Positions 6,687 through 10,421 of a stretch of DNA of 10,421 bases are shown here, piece after piece; position 1 is the first letter of the stretch; every line of letters starts with the position of its first letter. The stretch is from Arthrobacter sp. (GTDB lineage Bacteria; Actinomycetota; Actinomycetes; Actinomycetales; Micrococcaceae). The DNA lies in contig JASLAA010000277.1 of NCBI GenBank assembly GCA_030147325.1, positions 1 to 10,421 of the forward strand. The letters are read 5' to 3'. Under the pieces are notes generated by a model, which saw only the letters and a list, made by a program, of their open reading frames with translations, had not been told where the DNA came from and did no database searches. Position numbers and translations under genes: made by a program.

Positions 6687-6692
6687 TGCGGC

Positions 6693-7784
6693 ATGATCCC
6701 GACCCACTCCGCGGACCTCGACCTGACCGCCGACGTCGCCGCCCTCACCGCCCGCCTGATCGATGTCGAGAGCGTCTCCGGCAACGAAGCGACCATCGCG
6801 GACGCCGTCGAGCGGGCCCTGCGGGCACTGGGCCATCTCGAAGTGGTGCGTGACGGCGATTGCGTCATGGCCAGGACGCGGCTCGGTCGGCCCGAACGTG
6901 TCATCCTCGCCGGACATCTCGACACGGTGCCCCTGCCGACGGTGGCCGGGTCGCGGGGGACGGTGCCCTCGTCCTGGGAGGGAGAGGTCCTGTTCGGCAG
7001 GGGAGCGACGGACATGAAGGGCGGCGTGGCGGTGCAGCTCGCGCTCGCGGCCGCGCTGAAGGAGCCCACCCGGGACGTGACCTTCATCTTCTACGACCAC
7101 GAGGAGGTCGAAGCCTCCCTCAGTGGCCTCGGCAGGGTGGCCGACTCGTATCCGGAATGGCTGCAGGCCGACTTCGCCGTGCTCCTCGAACCGACCGACG
7201 GGACGGTCGAGGGCGGCTGCAACGGGACAGCCCGCTTCGACGTGCGCGTGACCGGCAGGGCATCCCACTCCGCGCGGGCCTGGATGGGGGTCAACGCCAT
7301 CCACGGAGCTGCCGAGATCCTCGCGCGGCTGCGGGACCACCAGCCCGCCACCGTCCACGTTGACGGGCTCGAGTATCGCGAGAGCCTCAACGCGGTGAAG
7401 ATCTCCGGAGGAACGGCCGGCAACGTCATCCCGGACAGCACTGTCATCGAGGTCAACTACCGTTTCGCTCCGGACAAGACCCCGGACCAGGCGGAGGACT
7501 ACGTGCGGACGCTGCTGCAGGGGTTCACGGTCGAACGCACCGATGCCGCCCCCGGCGCACGCCCTGGCCTGCAGCACCCCGTGGCTGCAGCCTTCGTCGC
7601 GGCGGTCGGGGCGGAGCCCAAACCGAAATACGGTTGGACCGACGTCGCCCGGTTCAGCGCCCTCGGCGTACCGGCGGTGAACTTCGGGCCGGGTGATGCG
7701 CTCCTGGCGCACACGGATGACGAGCACGTGCACGCGGACGCCGTGCGCGCGTGCCTGGCCGCCCTGGTGGACTGGCTGTCCTGA
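6693..7784 (+). CDS. dapE: succinyl-diaminopimelate desuccinylase
   Basis: M20-family zinc hydrolase of 363 residues that releases succinate from N-succinyl-LL-diaminopimelate, giving LL-diaminopimelate for lysine and peptidoglycan. The di-zinc site is complete: His75 in GHLDTVP with catalytic-network Asp77, bridging Asp107 in GATDMKGG, the base Glu137 and ligand Glu138 in YDHEEVE, Glu166 in LLEPTDG, and His340 in LLAHTDDEHV. The lid/dimerisation domain runs from about 178 to 290, with ASHSARAW containing His192, which in this family reaches the partner's active site. The metal-binding domain resumes with PKYGWTDVARF. ATG 6693 is favoured over later starts because it retains the LTADVAALTARLIDVESVSG segment. 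The divergent pairing with dapD matches M. tuberculosis Rv1201c/Rv1202. A strong hairpin follows 18 nt after the stop. Other M20 peptidases share the zinc motifs, but the dapD neighbour settles the call. Confidence 0.95.
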   Translation: MIPTHSADLDLTADVAALTARLIDVESVSGNEATIADAVERALRALGHLEVVRDGDCVMARTRLGRPERVILAGHLDTVPLPTVAGSRGTVPSSWEGEVLFGRGATDMKGGVAVQLALAAALKEPTRDVTFIFYDHEEVEASLSGLGRVADSYPEWLQADFAVLLEPTDGTVEGGCNGTARFDVRVTGRASHSARAWMGVNAIHGAAEILARLRDHQPATVHVDGLEYRESLNAVKISGGTAGNVIPDSTVIEVNYRFAPDKTPDQAEDYVRTLLQGFTVERTDAAPGARPGLQHPVAAAFVAAVGAEPKPKYGWTDVARFSALGVPAVNFGPGDALLAHTDDEHVHADAVRACLAALVDWLS

Positions 7785-7802
7785 CCCGTCTCCCTCCTCC
7801 GG

Positions 7803-7843
7803 GACGACGAAGGGCCCGGCGATGAGCCGGGCCCTTCGTCGTC
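7803..7843. terminator. bidirectional terminator between dapE and gluD
   Basis: Perfect inverted repeat with 18-bp arms (7803-7820 and 7826-7843; arm GACGACGAAGGGCCCGGC) around a 5-nt loop GATGA. It begins 18 nt after the dapE stop and 7 nt beyond the end of the convergent gluD. There is no U-tract on either side. The outer seven bases of the arm, GACGACG, match those of the gltA/galE palindrome. Confidence 0.88.
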
Positions 7844-7850
7844 GGGGACC

Positions 7851-8720
7851 TCAGGTGGCGGAGGCATCCATGGGGACGACGTCCTTCGCGGGGGTCTTCG
7901 TGGCGCCCTTCGTCCTGAAGCTCAGGAGCCGGGACAGCCGCGTCGCGAGGGTCGACAGTGCGAAGTTGATGAGGATGAAGATGAGGGCCGCGACGACGAG
8001 CGTCTGCAGCAGGTTCCCCTCACCGACGCCGAGGCGCCGCGCACCCTGGAGCAACTCCGAGTAGCCGATGATGTAGCCGAGCGCCGAGTCCTTGAGGATG
8101 ACGATGAACTGGCTGATGAGCGCCGGCAGCATGGCGATCAGGGCCTGCGGCACCTCGATGCTGCGGAGCGACTGGAGCGGCGTCATCCCGATCGCCATGC
8201 CGGCCTCACGCTGTCCCTTGGGCAGCCCGTGGACTCCTGACCGGATCAGTTCGGCGATGACCGAGCCGTTGTAGAGCGTCAGCGCGACGACCACGGCCGT
8301 GAAGGCGGGATCGGTGATGGAGTCGATCTGCCCGAAACCGAGCCACAGGAAGATCATCATCAGCAGGACGGGGATCGCCCGGAGGAACTCGACGACGGTA
8401 CCGGCCACCGCCCGGATGGCTGCGACGTGGGTCAGCCGAGCCATGCCGAAGACGAGCCCGAACACCACCGAGCTGACGACCGCGACCGCGGCGGCACGCA
8501 GGGTGCCCTCGATGAGCCCCGGCAGGATGAAGTACTGCCAGGAACGCCATTCGAGGAACGGCGTCCACTTCTCGGGAGCCAGCTGTCCCTTCCCGGCGAG
8601 GATCACCAGGACGTAGGCGACCAGACCTGCGATCAGCAGGACGCCGACGATGTTGCCGAGGAGGATGGTGCGCCGGGCGCGGGGACCGGGTGCGTCGAAG
8701 AGGACCTGCTGGGCGCTCAT
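7851..8720 (-). CDS. gluD: glutamate ABC transporter permease GluD
   Basis: Second inner-membrane permease subunit of a polar amino-acid ABC importer, pairing with GluC and driven by GluA. The 289 residues carry an N-terminal VLFDAPGPRARR segment very like the start of Corynebacterium GluD, then a first membrane helix (about 18-42), a periplasm-facing stretch with KWTPFLEW, and further hydrophobic helices around 68-95, 105-130, 138-158, 193-212 and 238-260. The cytoplasmic EAA loop, GQREAGMAIGM...VPQAL (about 169-193, Gly178), contacts the ATPase. The segment ALISQFIVILKDSALGY is typical of HisM/GltK-type permeases. Its ATG overlaps the gluC stop as ATGA (8720-8717), with no well-placed Shine-Dalgarno (AGGAG is 15 nt away), so translational coupling is likely. 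The hydrophilic tail (about 268-289) is Lys/Thr-rich. Substrate glutamate is inferred from resemblance to gluABCD; aspartate or glutamine remain possible. Confidence 0.92.
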   Translation of the reverse strand: MSAQQVLFDAPGPRARRTILLGNIVGVLLIAGLVAYVLVILAGKGQLAPEKWTPFLEWRSWQYFILPGLIEGTLRAAAVAVVSSVVFGLVFGMARLTHVAAIRAVAGTVVEFLRAIPVLLMMIFLWLGFGQIDSITDPAFTAVVVALTLYNGSVIAELIRSGVHGLPKGQREAGMAIGMTPLQSLRSIEVPQALIAMLPALISQFIVILKDSALGYIIGYSELLQGARRLGVGEGNLLQTLVVAALIFILINFALSTLATRLSRLLSFRTKGATKTPAKDVVPMDASAT

Positions 8721-9391
8721 CGTGCTACCGCCAATCTCCTGGATGCCCAGGTGGTGAGCAGGCCGACCGGGATCACGATGATCACGAAGCCGATGGCGAA
8801 GGTCAGGAAGATCGGGATGACGAGGTCGCTGTCGAACTCGATCATCGACTTCATCAGGCCCGAGGACTCGGCGACGGAACCCGCCGCAGCGACGGTCGAG
8901 TTCTTGATGAGGGCGATCAGGACGTTGCCGAGCGGCGCGATGGCGCCCCGGAAGGCCTGGGGGAGGATCACCAGGCGTGCCGCGGGAAGGAAGCTGAGTC
9001 CGATCGCCCGTGCTGCCTCGGCCTGGCCCAACGGGACGGTGTTGACACCGCTCCGGATGGCCTCGCAGACGAACGCCGCGTGGTACAGGGAGAGTCCGAG
9101 GACGGCGAGCCGGAAGAAGTTGAGGTTGAAGTCCTCCGACAGGCTCGTCTGCAACTGGCCGAAGAGGCCGAGGACGCCGAACGCGATGATGATGGTCAGC
9201 GGCGTGTTGCGGAAGATGTTGACGTAGGAGGCACCCACGAACTGGAGACTGGCGATCGGGGAGATTCGGAACAGGGCCAGGAGCGTGCCCAGGAGCAGCG
9301 ACCAGATTGCTGCCCAGAACGTGAGCTGGATGTTGACCCAGAAAGCTGCGGGCACGTCGTAGGTTTCGAAGAGCGACAGGTAGTTCTCCAC
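8717..9391 (-). CDS. gluC: glutamate ABC transporter permease GluC
   Basis: First inner-membrane permease subunit of the glutamate-type importer; 224 residues, the normal size for the family. Visible features: an opening helix (about 17-41), YVNIFRNTPLTI (56-67), which is the hallmark of the amino-acid permease N-terminal domain, a helix at 94-110, the EAA loop GQAEAARAIGL...ILPQAF (122-147, Gly131), ALIKNSTVAA (160-169), and a last long helix at about 190-213. The sequence resembles Corynebacterium GluC throughout, including SGVNTVPLGQAEAARAIGL. The start is GTG 9391, chosen because AGGAGG lies 6 nt upstream within an unusually long anti-16S match; the ATG at 9419 belongs to another frame. 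gluB lies 77 bp upstream across a hairpin, and the stop codon overlaps the gluD start by 4 bp. Confidence 0.93.
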   Translation of the reverse strand: MENYLSLFETYDVPAAFWVNIQLTFWAAIWSLLLGTLLALFRISPIASLQFVGASYVNIFRNTPLTIIIAFGVLGLFGQLQTSLSEDFNLNFFRLAVLGLSLYHAAFVCEAIRSGVNTVPLGQAEAARAIGLSFLPAARLVILPQAFRGAIAPLGNVLIALIKNSTVAAAGSVAESSGLMKSMIEFDSDLVIPIFLTFAIGFVIIVIPVGLLTTWASRRLAVAR

Positions 9392-9407
9392 GGATCACCT
9401 CCTTTCT
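9392..9407 (-). promoter_or_regulatory. extended Shine-Dalgarno of gluC
   Basis: On the minus strand AGAAAGGAGGTGATCC runs up to the GTG start. All 16 bases complement a 16S rRNA 3' end GGATCACCTCCTTTCT; the core AGGAGG is 6 nt from GTG. The site fixes GTG 9391 as the start of gluC. Confidence 0.9.
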
Positions 9408-9423
9408 GATGGTGGACATGGCA

Positions 9424-9457
9424 TTGGTGGGGCAGCCCGTCCGGGCTGCCCCACCAA
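9424..9457 (-). other. intercistronic hairpin between gluB and gluC
   Basis: Perfect inverted repeat with 16-bp arms (9424-9439 and 9442-9457) separated by only 2 nt, so about 14-15 pairs form with a small loop. It starts 11 nt after the gluB stop and ends 16 nt before the gluC Shine-Dalgarno. No U-tract follows. Known operons of this type often protect the binding-protein mRNA or partly terminate there; that role here is inferred. Confidence 0.8.
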
Positions 9458-9468
9458 CAGGGCGGACG

Positions 9469-10311
9469 TCAGGCGCAGGCGGCAGGCGTCGGCGGGTTCA
9501 GCTCGTCGTTGAAGGTGTAGTCGGCACCCTCGGTGTTGCTGGTGATGGCTTCCTCCCAGGCACCGTCCTCGATCATCTTGGTGATGGCCGCATTGATGTC
9601 CTCGCAGGTCTCGTTGTCCTGGGGGAGGCCCACTCCGTAGTTCTCCTCGGAGAAGGGCGCTCCGACGACGCGGAACTGGCCGGCGTTGGACTCCTGGGCG
9701 GCGAGGCCGGCCAGGATGATGTCGTCGGTGGTCGCGGCGTCGATGCTGCCGCTGGCCATCAGGGTGACGCACTCCGCGTAGCTGGGCTGCTCCACGAGGT
9801 TCACGCCCGGGTACTGGTCCTTGATCTTCTGGGCCGAGGTGGATCCGGTGACGGAGCACAGGTTCTTGCCCTCGAGGTCCTCCGGACCGCTGATCGAGTC
9901 GTCATCGGTGCGCACCAGGAGGTCCTGGCCGGCCACGAAGTAGGGTCCGGCGAAGGCCACGGTCTCCTTGCGGGTGTCCGTGATCGAGTAGGTCGCGAAG
10001 ATCATGTCGACCTGGTTGTTGGTCAGGAGGTTCTCGCGGTTCGCGGAGGGTGCCTCGACCCACTCGATCTGGTCCTCCGAGTAGCCGAGTTCGTTCGCGA
10101 CGTACTTGGCCACGTCGACGTCGAAACCGGAGTAGGAGCCGCCTTCGTCGAAACCGAGACCGGGCTGGTCGAACTTGATGCCGATGCGGACGCTCTCGCC
10201 GCCGGCTTCACCGCTGCTCTCGCTTTCGGCGCTGTCGCCACCGCCGCAGGCGGACAGTGTCAGTGCGGCCACCGCGGCCACCGCGGCTGCTGCGTATCGG
10301 GTCTTCTGCAT
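9469..10311 (-). CDS. gluB: glutamate ABC transporter substrate-binding lipoprotein GluB
   Basis: Extracytoplasmic solute-binding protein, family 3, tethered to the membrane as a lipoprotein and delivering substrate to GluCD. The 280 residues begin with a signal peptide MQKTRYAAAA plus a hydrophobic core, and a lipobox LSAC at 19-22 (lipidated Cys22), followed by a Gly/Ser/Glu-rich linker (23-40). The binding domain opens with VRIGIKFDQPGLGF, typical of actinobacterial glutamate binders, then YSGFDVDVAKYVANELGY, TYSITDTRKETVAFAGPYF (with the family Arg114 of the ligand site) and a two-lobe hinge region LCSVTGSTSAQ. Four further cysteines (152, 181, 236, 279) may form disulfides. ATG 10311 is chosen for AAGGAG 5 nt upstream and the proper signal peptide; the frame remains open further upstream without a start supporting a signal. 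gluA lies 65 bp upstream. Ligand identity is inferred from family resemblance and operon order. Confidence 0.95.
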   Translation of the reverse strand: MQKTRYAAAAVAAVAALTLSACGGGDSAESESSGEAGGESVRIGIKFDQPGLGFDEGGSYSGFDVDVAKYVANELGYSEDQIEWVEAPSANRENLLTNNQVDMIFATYSITDTRKETVAFAGPYFVAGQDLLVRTDDDSISGPEDLEGKNLCSVTGSTSAQKIKDQYPGVNLVEQPSYAECVTLMASGSIDAATTDDIILAGLAAQESNAGQFRVVGAPFSEENYGVGLPQDNETCEDINAAITKMIEDGAWEEAITSNTEGADYTFNDELNPPTPAACA

Positions 10312-10316
10312 TGGTT

Positions 10317-10322
10317 CTCCTT
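10317..10322 (-). promoter_or_regulatory. Shine-Dalgarno of gluB (decides the start)
   Basis: Minus-strand AAGGAG lies 5 nt before ATG 10311 and selects it over the upstream open frame reaching 10416. The block AAGGAGAACCAATG is identical to that at gltA. Confidence 0.85.
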
Positions 10323-10346
10323 GGTGTGCGGCCTCGCGCGGCCTTC

Positions 10347-10375
10347 GGGGTGGGGTACTGAGGTAGGGGTGGGGT
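10347..10375. repeat. GGGGTGGGGT direct repeat between gluA and gluB
   Basis: The decamer GGGGTGGGGT occurs at 10347-10356 and 10366-10375, separated by ACTGAGGTA. The plus strand thus has four G4 runs with loops T, TACTGAGGTA and T, a possible G-quadruplex on the template strand of the operon. The mRNA carries the complement, a C-rich, G-poor stretch resembling a Rho loading site. The repeat is seen directly; either function is inference. Confidence 0.75.
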
Positions 10376-10376
10376 G

Positions 10377-10421
10377 CTAGTGGGAAAGGATCTTGCCGAG
10401 GAAGTCCTTGGCGCAATCGCT
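10377..10421 (-). CDS. gluA: glutamate ABC transporter ATP-binding protein GluA, last 14 codons
   Basis: Only the C-terminus is in the window: the minus-strand frame entering at 10421 reads SDCAKDFLGKILSH and stops at TAG (10379-10377). The DFLxKIL ending, 65 bp upstream of gluB and in the same direction, is what the tail of GluA/GlnQ-type polar amino-acid ATPases looks like, and Corynebacterium has the order gluABCD. None of the nucleotide-binding motifs can be seen here, so the call rests on the short tail and on context. GluA would hydrolyse ATP on the cytoplasmic face to drive GluCD. Confidence 0.75.
   Translation of the reverse strand, partial: SDCAKDFLGKILSH

Noticed and set aside
6660..7733. 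In-frame upstream extension of dapD on the minus strand, making one 684-codon frame over dapE
   Set aside because: It lies antisense to dapE, whose zinc motifs are intact, and its translation is Arg/Gly/His-rich low-complexity. DapD has a proper N-terminus at 6659 and family length from there.
7851..9419. 522-codon minus-strand frame that could look like an extended or fused GluD
   Set aside because: The upstream part is an out-of-frame reading of gluC. GluD starts at ATG 8720 with a standard N-terminus and an ATGA overlap with gluC.
9409..10380. 323-codon plus-strand open frame over gluB
   Set aside because: Antisense to gluB; it runs through the intercistronic hairpin and has no family resemblance.
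1..10421. CRISPR array, insertion sequence, tRNA/rRNA, phage or defence genes
   Set aside because: No regularly spaced repeats, transposase motifs, terminal inverted repeats or RNA gene structures are seen. The 16S-like string at 9392-9407 is only the complement of a Shine-Dalgarno, not an rRNA fragment.

Overview
The window is GC-rich, densely coded chromosomal DNA from an actinobacterium, most likely a Micrococcaceae member of the Arthrobacter type. Supporting signs are strong G/C bias at third codon positions, the actinobacterial gene pairs fdxA-dapC and divergent dapD/dapE, a gluABCD glutamate transporter like that of Corynebacterium, and a Shine-Dalgarno sequence that exactly complements a 16S rRNA 3' end of the form GGATCACCTCCTTTCT. 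The genus assignment is inference. I see no mobile element, CRISPR array, tRNA, rRNA, phage gene or defence system. This is core metabolism, and most of what merits a second look is regulatory.

Layout. Plus strand, 1-2884: the 3' end of a 7Fe ferredoxin gene (fdxA), succinyldiaminopimelate aminotransferase (dapC) starting directly after its stop codon, then, after a 169-bp gap, citrate synthase (gltA). A long palindrome separates gltA from the convergent galE (UDP-glucose 4-epimerase, minus, 2970-3995). Next come an unrecognised 204-residue protein (plus, 4123-4737) and, converging on it, a membrane-anchored protein with a lysozyme-like signature (minus, 4799-5689). The latter overlaps the 3' end of dapD (minus, 5679-6659) by 11 bp. 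dapD and dapE (plus, 6693-7784) diverge from a gap of only 33 bp. After another strong palindrome, the minus strand carries a glutamate-type ABC uptake operon transcribed gluA (only its last 14 codons are in the window), gluB, gluC, gluD.

How they work together. dapC, dapD and dapE supply all three dedicated steps of the succinylase branch of diaminopimelate/lysine synthesis: succinylation of tetrahydrodipicolinate, transamination and desuccinylation. The branch feeds both lysine and peptidoglycan. The lysozyme-like protein coupled to dapD may act on that same wall (inference). Citrate synthase opens the TCA cycle, which yields succinyl-CoA for DapD and 2-oxoglutarate for glutamate, the DapC amino donor. 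GluABCD imports glutamate. GalE supplies UDP-galactose for surface polysaccharide or galactose use.

Regulatory structure. Three start codons (galE, dapD, dapE) have a TAGNNT -10-like box 6-7 nt upstream, and dapD and dapE lack a Shine-Dalgarno, suggesting leaderless mRNAs. The glu operon has a C-rich repeat (G-rich on the other strand) between gluA and gluB, a 16-bp-arm hairpin between gluB and gluC, and an exceptionally long Shine-Dalgarno before gluC. No gene-free stretch exceeds 300 bp.
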